Below the pieces are notes generated by a model. The model was not told the DNA's origin. It made no database searches and saw nothing but the letters and a program-made list of their open reading frames with translations. From Thauera terpenica 58Eu (GTDB taxonomy: Bacteria; Pseudomonadota; Gammaproteobacteria; Burkholderiales; Rhodocyclaceae), in the NCBI RefSeq assembly GCF_000443165.1, contig NZ_ATJV01000059.1:62001-126000 (forward strand): DNA of 64,000 nt, in the 5' to 3' direction. Within the stretch, counting starts at the first letter, position 1. Every line of letters starts with the position of its first letter. Positions 36,374 to 44,632 of the stretch are shown here, piece after piece. The position numbers and the translations under genes were made by a program.

Positions 36374-36407
36374 AAAAAAGCCTGCGAACCCCTTGCGGGG
36401 TGCAGGC
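36374..36407 (-). terminator. rho-independent terminator downstream of rnpB
   Basis: On the minus strand GCCTGC and GCAGGC plus the inner CCCC/GGGG pair form a near-perfect stem (36380-36407) followed by TTTTTT (36374-36379). It lies about 75 bases past the mature 3' end of RNase P RNA, so it probably ends the rnpB precursor. Confidence 0.85.
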
Positions 36408-36482
36408 GATGAGATCAATGCACTCGGCAGCGCCAGTGCCGCATCGCGGCAACGGCGGATCACCAAGGACGAAAATGGGGTG

Positions 36483-36908
36483 GGGAAGTTCGCCGATAAG
36501 CCGGGTTCTGTCGAACGCCGCCGGCAAGCCGGCGACATCGGGCAGTCATTCCTCTGGGCGACACGTTACCGTGAAGCTCTAGCAGCCTACCCGGGAGCGA
36601 CGCGAGCCACGCCAATGCTCCCCTATTTGGCCTTGCCCCGGATGGGGTTTGCCGTGCCAGTCCTGTTACCAGTCCTGCGGTGGGCTCTTACCCGCCGGTG
36701 CTTTCGCACCGACTCGCGACCTGCTTGCGCAGTTCACGACACCCTTTCACCCTTACCTGATCCCGTTCGCACGGGCCATCGGCGGTTTGCTCTCTGTTGC
36801 ACTTTCCGTCGCCTCACGGCGCCCGGCCGTTAGCCGGCATCCTGCTCTGCGGGGCCCGGACTTTCCTCCACGCACGACGAGGTGCGCAGCGACTGCCTGG
36901 CGAACTTC
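36483..36908 (-). ncRNA. rnpB: RNase P RNA, class A
   Basis: Catalytic RNA of RNase P, which trims tRNA 5' leaders. The minus strand begins GAAGTTCGCCAGGCAGTCGC near 36908 and shows the universal core blocks: GGAGGAAAGTCCGGGC, AGTGCAACAGAGAGCAAACC, GATGGCCCG, AAGGGTGAAAGGGTG, and near the end GACAGAACCCGGCTTATCGG. The last 10 bases (CGGCGAACTTC) pair with the 5' end as helix P1. Ends are placed to within a few bases. Position between rsmI/pyrC and mraZ is common in this group. Confidence 0.97.
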
Positions 36909-36917
36909 CCACCGTCG

Positions 36918-36923
36918 ATTATA
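36918..36923 (-). promoter_or_regulatory. -10 element of rnpB
   Basis: A perfect TATAAT on the minus strand ends 10 bases before the predicted RNase P RNA 5' end. No good -35 is visible at the normal distance in this GC-rich stretch. Confidence 0.6.
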
Positions 36924-36933
36924 CGCGCGCCCG

Positions 36934-37371
36934 TCAGCCCCCGTCCGCCGGTGCAGAAACAAAAGCGGGCACACCCTCCTTGAGGGTGAAACTTCCGACC
37001 AGACGCCCGGGCGGCTTGCCGGCCGCGTTGTCCCAATCCTGCACGCGACACACCTCGGTGCTGGCGAGATACCAGCGATTGCCCTGATGCAGCGCCCACA
37101 AGCGATCTCCCGCCTCGTACACCTGCATGTCGACCAGCTCACGCACACCCGGGTGGATGGTCACTCGCTTCTGGCAGTTGGGCAGGCGCGACGCAATCAC
37201 CGCCTGCTTGACCTCATCGGTCCAGAACACCTTCTGCTCACGCACCAGGATCAGCGCATGTTCCTTGCCTTCGACCATAAAAGCGGTTGCACTGTTTTCG
37301 CACGCCGCCAGCAGCGGCAACAGCGCCGTGAGCAGGAGCGCGCGACGAAAGCGGGAGATACCGATACGCAT
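36934..37371 (-). CDS. putative lipoprotein of unknown function
   Basis: A 145-residue exported protein. The N-terminus is basic (RFRR) followed by a hydrophobic run and a lipobox LLAAC with Cys24, so it is probably lipid-anchored. The mature part (VEGKEHALILVREQKVFWTDEVKQAVIASRLPNCQKR) has two Cys residues but no domain I recognise. It lies 12 bases downstream of pyrC and may be co-transcribed. Its stop lies 10 bases before the rnpB -10 box. Confidence 0.7.
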   Translation of the reverse strand: MRIGISRFRRALLLTALLPLLAACENSATAFMVEGKEHALILVREQKVFWTDEVKQAVIASRLPNCQKRVTIHPGVRELVDMQVYEAGDRLWALHQGNRWYLASTEVCRVQDWDNAAGKPPGRLVGSFTLKEGVPAFVSAPADGG

Positions 37372-37383
37372 GAACGATCCTCT

Positions 37384-38418
37384 TCAGTCAGCGAGTTTCC
37401 AGGCGAGCGTTTCGCCAGCACGCAAGGGCACAAGCGGGTCGTCACCGAGGTAGGGGTAGTGGGAAGGCACGGTCCAGCTCTCGCGCTGCAAGGTGATGGT
37501 GTCCGTGTTCGGCGCCAGGCCGTAGAAAGCGGGGCCATTGAGGCTGGCAAAGGCCTCGAGGCGGTCGAGCGAGCCTGCCGCATCGAACACCTCCGCATAG
37601 AGCTCGATGCCGGCATGTGCGGTGTAACACCCTGCACAGCCACAGGCATTTTCCTTGGTGCTGCGGGCGTGCGGAGCCGAGTCCGTGCCGAGGAAAAAGC
37701 GCGCATTGCCGGAAGTCACCGCTGCCACCAGGGCCTCACGATGAGTCTCGCGCTTGAGCACAGGCAAACAGAAATGATGCGGGCGAACGCCACCCTGAAA
37801 GATCGCGTTGCGGTTCAGCAGCAGATGATGAGCGGTGACCGTGGCGGCGACATGACTGCCTGCAGCACGCACGAACTGCGCCGCTTCAGCCGTGGTGATG
37901 TGCTCGAACACGATCTTCAGCCCGGGGAAGCGCCGCACCAGCGGTGACAAGGTGCGCTCGATGAAGACGCGCTCGCGATCGAACACGTCGACATCGGCGC
38001 CCGTCGCCTCACCGTGAACGCAGAGCACGAGCCCGAGTTTTTCCATGCGCTCGAGCACCGGATACACCTTGTCGATCGCCGTCACCCCGGCTGCGGAATT
38101 GGTCGTGGCCCCGGCAGGATAGAGCTTGGCGGCAACGATGTGGCCGGCAGCGAGCGCACGATCGATCTCGTCGGGCTCCAGGTCATCGGTGAGGTACAGG
38201 CTCATCAGCGGATCGAAGCGCGTGCCCGGCACCACGGCAAGAATGCGCTCACGATAGGCAAGGGCCTGGGCGGTGGTGCTCACCGGCGGCTTCAGATTGG
38301 GCATGATCAGCGCACGACCGAAGCGCGCAGCCGTGTGCGGGACCACGGCCGCAAGCGCAGCGTCGTCACGGACATGAAGGTGCCAGTCGTCGGGGCGGAT
38401 CAGGGTGATCGATTGCAT
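37384..38418 (-). CDS. pyrC: dihydroorotase
   Basis: PyrC cyclises carbamoyl-aspartate to dihydroorotate in pyrimidine synthesis. The 344-residue class II (E. coli type) enzyme has the metal-binding [10 protein letters not shown] at residues 10-19, the carboxylated-lysine site [13 protein letters not shown], the metal-binding FEHITT and THHLL-like (AHHLLLN) segments, and [10 protein letters not shown] near residue 250. Nothing is missing. Confidence 0.96.
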   Translation of the reverse strand: MQSITLIRPDDWHLHVRDDAALAAVVPHTAARFGRALIMPNLKPPVSTTAQALAYRERILAVVPGTRFDPLMSLYLTDDLEPDEIDRALAAGHIVAAKLYPAGATTNSAAGVTAIDKVYPVLERMEKLGLVLCVHGEATGADVDVFDRERVFIERTLSPLVRRFPGLKIVFEHITTAEAAQFVRAAGSHVAATVTAHHLLLNRNAIFQGGVRPHHFCLPVLKRETHREALVAAVTSGNARFFLGTDSAPHARSTKENACGCAGCYTAHAGIELYAEVFDAAGSLDRLEAFASLNGPAFYGLAPNTDTITLQRESWTVPSHYPYLGDDPLVPLRAGETLAWKLAD

Positions 38419-38511
38419 TGTGCTTATCCTTGAGCCAAGGCCCCGATTATAGGCGCTCGCACCCAGCTTGGGCGCAGCCGACGGCGTTCACCCCCGCGCA
38501 CGCAGCTTGCA

Positions 38512-39390
38512 TCAACCACCGCCCTCACGCAGCTCGAGCGCCCGCGCGTAGAGCGCGTTCTTGGACGCGCCCGTGATCTCCGCCGCGAGCCGTGCCGCAC
38601 TCTTCAGCGGCAACTCGCCGAGCAGCAGCGCGAGCACACGCTCGGCCTCAGCCTCCAGCCCGGCGTCAGCCTGCTTGCCCGCCACGACCAGCACGAACTC
38701 ACCGCGACTGCGATTCGAGTCGGCGGCGAACCAGGCCGTGCTGTCAGCCAGCGCCATGCTCACGATCTGTTCGTGCAGCTTGGTGATCTCGCGCGCGATG
38801 AGCACTTCACGCTCAGCACCGAAAACTGCCAGCAGGTCGGCGACGCACTCGGCGATGCGATGTGGCGCCTCGTAGAACACCAGCGCGCAAGCCTCATCGC
38901 GCAGCGGCTGCAGCGCCGCAACGCGCGCCGTCGACTTCGCCGGCAGAAAGCCGACAAAGCGGAACCCGCCTTCGGCAAACCCCGACACCGACAAGGCCGC
39001 GATCGCCGCGCACGGCCCCGGCACCGGCACCACGACATGCCCGGCCGCGCGCACGCGAGCGACCAGGCGCGCGCCCGGATCCGACACCGCGGGCGTGCCC
39101 GCATCGGTGATGAAGGCGACCTGCTGCCCTGCCGCAAGCATGTCGATCACCCGCCCGGCGGCCTCTTGCTCGTTGTGCTGGTGCACCGCAAGCATGCGGC
39201 CACTGATGCCGTAGGCATCGAGCAGGCGCTGGCTGTGGCGCGTATCCTCGGCCGCGATCACATCGACTGCCTTGAGCACGGCAATCGCGCGCAGGCCCAT
39301 GTCACCGATGTTTCCGAGCGGCGTCGCCACTACATATAATGACGGTGTGCTTGAGAGCGGGTTCTCTGGCAGCGGAATGGTGGAGTTCAT
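38512..39390 (-). CDS. rsmI: 16S rRNA (cytidine(1402)-2'-O)-methyltransferase
   Basis: RsmI methylates the 2'-OH of C1402, the same nucleotide modified by RsmH of the dcw cluster. The 292-residue protein has the tetrapyrrole-methylase fold: LYVVATPLGNIGDMGLRA, AAEDTRHSQRLL, FITDAGTPAVSDPGARLV and VPVPGPCAAIAALSVSG. The start MNSTIPLPEN at 39390 is chosen because family similarity starts shortly after; the open frame upstream overlaps divergent yraN. Confidence 0.95.
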   Translation of the reverse strand: MNSTIPLPENPLSSTPSLYVVATPLGNIGDMGLRAIAVLKAVDVIAAEDTRHSQRLLDAYGISGRMLAVHQHNEQEAAGRVIDMLAAGQQVAFITDAGTPAVSDPGARLVARVRAAGHVVVPVPGPCAAIAALSVSGFAEGGFRFVGFLPAKSTARVAALQPLRDEACALVFYEAPHRIAECVADLLAVFGAEREVLIAREITKLHEQIVSMALADSTAWFAADSNRSRGEFVLVVAGKQADAGLEAEAERVLALLLGELPLKSAARLAAEITGASKNALYARALELREGGG

Positions 39391-39435
39391 GGCGATGGAT
39401 GCGATACCCGGCAGGCAGCTGATGAAGACATTCGA

Positions 39436-39864
39436 ATGAGCACGCACAGACGCACTACACGCGTGCCCACAGAGGCGGAAGACATTGTCGGTGGCTCTCC
39501 GGGCGCGACGCAAGCGCGCGGCCAGATGGCCGAGGACCTGGCGGCGCGCCACCTCGAGACCCGGGGCGTACGCATCATCGCACGCAACGTCCGCTGTCGC
39601 GGCGGCGAGGTCGACCTGATCGGCCTCGACGGCAGCAGCGTCATCTTCGTCGAGGTGCGGCTGCGCACCAACAAGCGCTTCGGCGGCGCCGCCGAGAGCA
39701 TCACCATCACCAAACAGCGGCGCGTGCTGCTGGCCGCGCGCTGCTGGCTCAATGGCGCGGGGCGCCGCTTTCAAGCGGCCGCCTGCCGCTTCGATGCGGT
39801 CTTGCTCGATGCGCTCGATGACGCCCAGCTCACCTGGCTACGTGGCGCCTTCGATGCCGACTGA
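39436..39864 (+). CDS. yraN: UPF0102 family putative endonuclease YraN
   Basis: A 142-residue protein with a nuclease-like fold typical of UPF0102/YraN: GQMAEDLAARHLETRGVRIIARNVRCRGGEVDLIGLDG, then VIFVEVRLRTNKRFGGAAESI. The GEVDLI...VIFVEVR pattern resembles the PD-(D/E)xK active site; biochemical function is not settled. About 30 N-terminal residues are extra and probably disordered. It is divergent from rsmI and precedes the SIS protein and BON lipoprotein, the same yraN-diaA-yraP order as in E. coli. Confidence 0.9.
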   Translation: MSTHRRTTRVPTEAEDIVGGSPGATQARGQMAEDLAARHLETRGVRIIARNVRCRGGEVDLIGLDGSSVIFVEVRLRTNKRFGGAAESITITKQRRVLLAARCWLNGAGRRFQAAACRFDAVLLDALDDAQLTWLRGAFDAD

Positions 39865-39908
39865 AGGGGCATGCTAGACTTTTCCGCCCATCGAATGACG
39901 AACGCAAC

Positions 39909-40502
39909 ATGGATCTCATCGCGCGCATCTCAAGCCAGTTTCAGGACAGCACGCGCACCACGCTCGAGGCCCTGGAGCTGCTGGCCGCGCCGATCGCCGG
40001 CGCCATCGAGACCATCACCGCGAGCTTGCTCGACAACGGCAAGGTGCTGGTTTGCGGCGGCAGTGGATCGTCGGGCGATGCCCGCCGCTTCGCCGCTCAG
40101 CTGGTCAACGGCTTCGAGCTCGAGCGCCCCTCGCTTGCCGCTTTCGCACTCAGCGCAGACGCATCGACGCTGGCGCCCAGCCCCAGCGCCCCCAACCCGC
40201 AAAGCCCTTTTTCACGCCAGATCCTCGCCCTCGGCCAGGCCGGCGACATCCTGCTGGCGCTGACCACGCATGGTGACTCGCCGCGCATCATCGAGGCGAT
40301 CCGCGCCGCTCACGAACGCGACATGCGCATCATCGTGCTCAGCGGCGCCGATGGCCTGGGCATTGCCGAACACCTCACGGCCAGGGACATCCACCTTTGC
40401 GCCCCCACCGAACGCAGCGCACGCATTCAGGAGTTGCACTTGCTGATCCTGCATTGCCTGTGCGACGGTATCGACTGTTTACTACTTGGAGTGGAAGACT
40501 GA
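39909..40502 (+). CDS. diaA: SIS-domain protein, DiaA/GmhA-like
   Basis: A 197-residue phosphosugar-binding SIS protein. Residues 45-65 have VLVCGGSGSSGDARRFAAQL, corresponding to the phosphosugar loop, and GDILLALTTHGDSPRIIEAI is the second SIS signature. Context (yraN before, BON lipoprotein after) and length match DiaA, the tetrameric regulator that stimulates DnaA assembly at oriC, rather than the LPS enzyme GmhA, but sequence alone does not exclude GmhA. Confidence 0.8.
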   Translation: MDLIARISSQFQDSTRTTLEALELLAAPIAGAIETITASLLDNGKVLVCGGSGSSGDARRFAAQLVNGFELERPSLAAFALSADASTLAPSPSAPNPQSPFSRQILALGQAGDILLALTTHGDSPRIIEAIRAAHERDMRIIVLSGADGLGIAEHLTARDIHLCAPTERSARIQELHLLILHCLCDGIDCLLLGVED

Positions 40503-41182
40503 TGCCCCACCTGCCCCCCGCCCTCACCCCCGCCTCAGCCTCCCACGGCCTGGTGCAGGGCACGCGCCGCCGTCTCATGCTCGGTGCGCTTGCCGCCGCC
40601 GCCCTGCCGCTGTTGCAGGGCTGCTTCCCGGTGGTGGCCACCGGCGTCAGCGCGGGCGCGGCGATGCTTTCCGACCGCCGCACAAGTGGCTCCTACGTCG
40701 AGGACGAAGGCATCGAATGGAAAGTCGGCGCCCGCATCCGCGAGCGCTTCGGCGACAGCGTCCACATCAACGTCACCTCCTACAACCGCAATGTGCTGCT
40801 CACCGGCGAAGCCCCCAGTGAGACCGTACGCAGCGAACTCGATCGCATCGTGGCCAGCGTCGACAACGTGCGTGGCGTGATCAACGAAGTCGCGATCGGT
40901 CCCAATTCAGCGCTCACGGCACGTGGCAATGACACCCTCATCACCTCCAACGTCAAGGCACGTTTCGTCGATAGCGGAAGCTTCTCGGCACACAACGTGA
41001 AAGTCGTCACCGAAGCCAATGTGGTGTTCCTGCTCGGCGTGGTGACCCGCAGCGAGGCCGACGCCGCCGCCGAGGTGGCGCGCACGAGCAAGGGTGTGCG
41101 CAAGGTGGTGCGGGTGTTCGAATACATCAGCGAGGAAGAGGCACGCCGGCTCGACAATCCGGTCGGCGCGCGCAAGCAGTAA
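40502..41182 (+). CDS. BON-domain lipoprotein (YraP/DolP-like)
   Basis: A 226-residue outer-membrane-type lipoprotein. A basic TRRRLM segment precedes a hydrophobic stretch and the lipobox LLQGC (Cys41 from the first ATG). Two BON domains follow (about residues 70-140 and 145-215), with IRERFGDSVHINVTSYNRNVLLTGEAP and VKARFVDSGSFSAHNVKVVTEANVVFLLGVV. DolP of E. coli supports outer-membrane integrity. Start overlaps the diaA stop (TGATG); the ATG at 40577 would give a more usual signal length. Confidence 0.85.
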   Translation: MPHLPPALTPASASHGLVQGTRRRLMLGALAAAALPLLQGCFPVVATGVSAGAAMLSDRRTSGSYVEDEGIEWKVGARIRERFGDSVHINVTSYNRNVLLTGEAPSETVRSELDRIVASVDNVRGVINEVAIGPNSALTARGNDTLITSNVKARFVDSGSFSAHNVKVVTEANVVFLLGVVTRSEADAAAEVARTSKGVRKVVRVFEYISEEEARRLDNPVGARKQ

Positions 41183-41209
41183 GCACAGGCAAGCCCGCTT
41201 CGACCCGGC

Positions 41210-42562
41210 TCAGCACACAGCGGCAAGTGCATCGAGCAGCTTCTGATGCACGCCGCCAAAGCCGCCGTTGCTCATCACCAGCACATGATCGCCAGGGCGG
41301 GCTGCAGCCACCACCTCGGCCACCAGCTCATCGAGCACGGCATGGGTCCGCACCCGCTCGCCCAGCGGCGCCAGGGCGGCGGCGACATCCCAGCCCAGCG
41401 CATTGGCGTAACAGAACACCGCATCGGCCTCGCTCAGGCTGTGCGGCAACTGCGCCTTCATCACCCCCAGCTTCATGGTGTTCGAGCGCGGCTCGAGTAC
41501 GGCCAGAATGCGCCCCTGCGCCTCGCGCCGGCGCAAGCCCTGCACGGTGAGCGCAATCGCGGTCGGGTGGTGGGCAAAATCATCGTACACCCGCACCCCG
41601 TTCTCGGTGCCGCGCAACTCCATGCGGCGCTTGATGCCGGTGAAGCGCGCCAGGCTGGCAATGGCGTGCGCCGGCGTGACACCGACATGACGCGCAGCGG
41701 CGACCGCAGCCAGTGCATTTTCACGGTTGTGGCTGCCCGCCAGCGCCATCTGCACCCGACCCTGTTCCACGCCGCCCAGGCTGAATACCGCTTCCGCCTC
41801 GCTGTCACCCGCGCCCACCGTCCATTGTGCGGCGTCGTTGAACCACTCCAGCTCGGACCAGCAGCCACGTTCGATCACGCGCTTGAGGCTGTCCTCGCGT
41901 GCATTGGCGAGCACCCGGCCGGCAGCAGGAATGGTGCGCACAAGGTGATGAAACTGGGTTTCGATTGCAGCCAGGTCATTGAAGATATCGGCGTGATCGA
42001 ACTCGAGATTGTTCAGGATGGCGGTGCGCGGCCGGTAGTGCACGAACTTCGAGCGCTTGTCGCAAAAGGCGGTGTCGTACTCATCGGCCTCGATGACGAA
42101 AAAAGGCGACTCGGTCAATCGTGCCGACACGCCGAAATTCTGCGGCACGCCACCAACCAGGAAGCCGGGGTTCAGGCCGGCGTCCTCCAGCATCCACGCC
42201 AGCATCGAGGTCGTCGTCGTCTTGCCATGCGTGCCCGCCACCGCCAGCACCCAGCGTCCCGCCAGCACCTGCTCGGCCAGCCATTGCGGACCCGAAACAT
42301 AGGGCAGGCCACGGTCAAGAATGGCTTCGAGCAGCGCATTGCCGCGCGCCACCGCATTGCCGACGACGAACATGTCGGGCGCCAGTTCAAGCTGCGCCGG
42401 GTCATAGCCTTCGACCAGGCCGATGCCCTGCTCTTCGAGCTGGGTGCTCATCGGCGGATAGACGTTGGCATCGCAGCCGGTGACCGTATGGCCGGCGGCA
42501 CGCGCAAGCAGCGCCACGCCCCCCATGAAAGTGCCGCAGATGCCGAGAATGTGGATATGCAT
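41210..42562 (-). CDS. mpl: UDP-N-acetylmuramate:L-alanyl-gamma-D-glutamyl-meso-diaminopimelate ligase
   Basis: Mpl reattaches the recycled tripeptide to UDP-MurNAc in murein recycling. The 450-residue Mur-ligase has an N-terminal HILGICGTFMGGVALLARAAGH (the GTFMG form separates Mpl from MurC), the ATP loop [13 protein letters not shown], and YDDFAHHPTAIALTVQGLR. It converges on the BON gene and is divergent from the gene at 42641. Confidence 0.95.
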   Translation of the reverse strand: MHIHILGICGTFMGGVALLARAAGHTVTGCDANVYPPMSTQLEEQGIGLVEGYDPAQLELAPDMFVVGNAVARGNALLEAILDRGLPYVSGPQWLAEQVLAGRWVLAVAGTHGKTTTTSMLAWMLEDAGLNPGFLVGGVPQNFGVSARLTESPFFVIEADEYDTAFCDKRSKFVHYRPRTAILNNLEFDHADIFNDLAAIETQFHHLVRTIPAAGRVLANAREDSLKRVIERGCWSELEWFNDAAQWTVGAGDSEAEAVFSLGGVEQGRVQMALAGSHNRENALAAVAAARHVGVTPAHAIASLARFTGIKRRMELRGTENGVRVYDDFAHHPTAIALTVQGLRRREAQGRILAVLEPRSNTMKLGVMKAQLPHSLSEADAVFCYANALGWDVAAALAPLGERVRTHAVLDELVAEVVAAARPGDHVLVMSNGGFGGVHQKLLDALAAVC

Positions 42563-42640
42563 GAGGAGGACTCCGAGAGGCCGTCATCCGGATCAAACCG
42601 GGCGGTGTAGAATTGGCCGGCATTCTAACCGACCCTTGTC

Positions 42641-43252
42641 ATGCACTCACACGCTCCCAGCAACAGCCCCCTGCGACGCGAGATCGCCGCCCTGGCTGCG
42701 CGCATGATGGCCGAAGACGGCATCAGCGACTTTGGCTTCGCCAAGCGCAAGGCAGCCCGGCAGTTGGGCGCATCGGTTTCCGACGCCTTGCCCAACAACG
42801 CCGAAATCGAAGCCGAACTGCGCGCCTGGCAGGCCTTGTACCAGGACGAGGAGCAGTCCGAGCGCCTGTTCGAGATGCGCAGCGCCGCCGTCGAAGTCAT
42901 GCGCCTGCTCGCTGATTTTCGCCCCTACCTGACCGGCGGCGCGCTCGACGGCACGGCAGGCCGTTACTCCGAGCTCGAGATCGATCTCTTCCCCGAAAGC
43001 GCAAAGGAAGTGGAGATCTTCTTCCTGAATCAGGACTTCCACTACGAGCACCGCGAACCCCGCCGCCCCGCCCCCAACACTCCGGAAGCGGTCCTCAGCT
43101 TCGACTGGAACGAGGTCCCCGTGCGCCTTTCCATCTATTCAGCCGGCGTCGAACGCGGCAGCCGGCGTGGCCAGGAGCGCGCACGCCTGGCGCAGGTCGA
43201 GGCCTTGCTGCACGACCCCGACACGACCGACAACAACAGGACCCAACCATGA
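42641..43252 (+). CDS. conserved hypothetical protein
   Basis: A 203-residue soluble protein. The N-terminal half is helical and mixed-charge (REIAALAARMMAEDG...SDFGFAKRKAARQLG), like some nucleotidyltransferase-associated proteins. The C-terminal half is predicted to be beta-rich (YSELEIDLFPESAKEVEIFFLNQDFHYEH, SFDWNEVPVRLSIYS). No signal peptide, membrane helix or catalytic motif was found. Its stop overlaps the start of the TlpA-like gene (ATGA), which argues for a real, coupled gene. No family name is assigned. Confidence 0.75.
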   Translation: MHSHAPSNSPLRREIAALAARMMAEDGISDFGFAKRKAARQLGASVSDALPNNAEIEAELRAWQALYQDEEQSERLFEMRSAAVEVMRLLADFRPYLTGGALDGTAGRYSELEIDLFPESAKEVEIFFLNQDFHYEHREPRRPAPNTPEAVLSFDWNEVPVRLSIYSAGVERGSRRGQERARLAQVEALLHDPDTTDNNRTQP

Positions 43253-43797
43253 AACGCAAGCTGCAAACGGCACTGATTGTCGCTGTCGCCGTAGCGGCAG
43301 GCATCGGTGGCTACCTCGCCAATCGCAACCCGACCACGACCACGACACAGACGCGCGAGGTCCCGCTCGAGACCGTCAACGCCTTGCTTGCACTCAGGCT
43401 TGCGGACACCGAAGGCCAACTCCAGGCTCTGGAGCAGTGGCGCGGCAAGGTCATCGTTGCCAACTTCTGGGCGACCTGGTGCCCGCCCTGCCGCAAGGAA
43501 ATACCCGATTTCGCTGCTGCCAGCCAGAGCCTGGCTGGCGAACCGGTGCAGTTCATTGGCCTGAGCATCGACAGCGCCGACAAGGTGCGCGCATTCAGGG
43601 ACGAGTTCAAGGTCCCCTACCCGCTGCTGATCGCCGGCCCTGAGGTTTTGACGCTGGCCGCCGGATTCGGCAATGAGGCGCGCGCACTGCCCTTCACCCT
43701 CATCATCGATCGCGACGGCAAGGTACGTCACATCAAGCTCGGCACCTTGAAGCGCGAGGAACTCGAAGGCAAAATCCGCGCACTGCTCGCCTCCTGA
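43249..43797 (+). CDS. TlpA-like periplasmic thioredoxin
   Basis: A 182-residue membrane-anchored thiol-disulfide protein. An N-terminal hydrophobic helix (residues 7-24) is followed by a thioredoxin fold with NFWATWCPPC (Cys78 and Cys81) and the cis-proline region ARALPFTLIIDRDG. The WCPPC motif suits reduction of periplasmic thiols, for example in cytochrome c maturation. It is translationally coupled to the preceding gene. Confidence 0.88.
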   Translation: MKRKLQTALIVAVAVAAGIGGYLANRNPTTTTTQTREVPLETVNALLALRLADTEGQLQALEQWRGKVIVANFWATWCPPCRKEIPDFAAASQSLAGEPVQFIGLSIDSADKVRAFRDEFKVPYPLLIAGPEVLTLAAGFGNEARALPFTLIIDRDGKVRHIKLGTLKREELEGKIRALLAS

Positions 43798-44172
43798 GTT
43801 CCCGTGCCGAACACGCATATCTGGACAAATTACATCAACTTGCTGCAAACTCGCCGCCATGAGGCGTACAACACGCGGCCAAAAGACAGCAACCACGCGC
43901 GACTCCGGCACCCGGAACGCGCCCTTGCCGACCGCAGGACCAAGGCTCTTTGCCTGTCGGCCGCGCCTGCCAGACCATGATGATGCAAATGCCAGCCCCT
44001 GTCCTGCTGGTGTTTCAGCCTTGACTCGGTGCGCGCCCTCAGCTCACACCACCCTCACCGCCCAGCACGACCCCAGGCCACCGACCGACAGGTCGGCGCC
44101 CGGACGTGGCAACGAGAACCCTGATCGTCGACGATCACCGCGACACGGTGTCGTCCAGTACGGAGAAATAGC
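43798..44172 (+). other. 375-base gap upstream of accB
   Basis: The space between tlpA and accB contains no credible gene. Short open frames on the plus strand (for example a GTG at 43804 with about 60 codons) have no recognisable motif. In many relatives aroQ lies here; its LHGPNLNLLG signature is absent in all frames that I read. The accB promoter is expected here but no convincing hexamers were found. Confidence 0.4.
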
Positions 44173-44625
44173 ATGGATCTGCGCAAGCTGAAGAAACTCA
44201 TCGACCTCGTCCAGGAGTCGGGAATTTCAGAGCTGGAAATCACCGAAGGTGAGGAGAAGGTCCGCATCGCCAAGCAGGTTGGCGTCGCTGCCCCCACCGC
44301 CTACCTTGCACCCGCCGCTGCACCTGCGCTGACCGCGAGTACAGGACCCGCAGCCGCCCCAGCACAAGGCACTGCCCCGGCCCTGCCCGAAGGCGAGCTC
44401 ATCAAGTCACCGATGGTCGGCACCTTCTACCGCGCCTCTTCCCCCGGCGCCAAGCCGCTGGTCGAGGTCGGGCAGAGCATTGCCGCCGGCGAGCGCCTGT
44501 GCATCATCGAGGCCATGAAGCTGATGAACGAAATCGAATCCGAGCTCACCGGCGTGGTCAAGGCCATCCTGGTCGAAAATGGCCAGCCCGTCGAATACGG
44601 CCAACCGCTGTTCGTGATCGGCTGA
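44173..44625 (+). CDS. accB: biotin carboxyl carrier protein of acetyl-CoA carboxylase
   Basis: AccB carries the biotin that shuttles CO2 between AccC and AccAD. The 150-residue protein has the N-terminal [23 protein letters not shown] helix, an Ala/Pro-rich linker (residues 38-72) and the biotinyl domain with [10 protein letters not shown]; Lys116 is the biotinylation site. accC follows after seven bases. Confidence 0.97.
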   Translation: MDLRKLKKLIDLVQESGISELEITEGEEKVRIAKQVGVAAPTAYLAPAAAPALTASTGPAAAPAQGTAPALPEGELIKSPMVGTFYRASSPGAKPLVEVGQSIAAGERLCIIEAMKLMNEIESELTGVVKAILVENGQPVEYGQPLFVIG

Positions 44626-44632
44626 GCGCGCC

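Noticed and set aside
36184-36833. Open frames in and next to the rnpB region
   Set aside because: The sequence is explained by RNase P RNA and its terminator; the frames lack motifs.
43859-44191. 110-codon frame upstream of accB
   Set aside because: Arg/Pro/Thr-rich, overlaps accB start, no motif; not an aroQ remnant.
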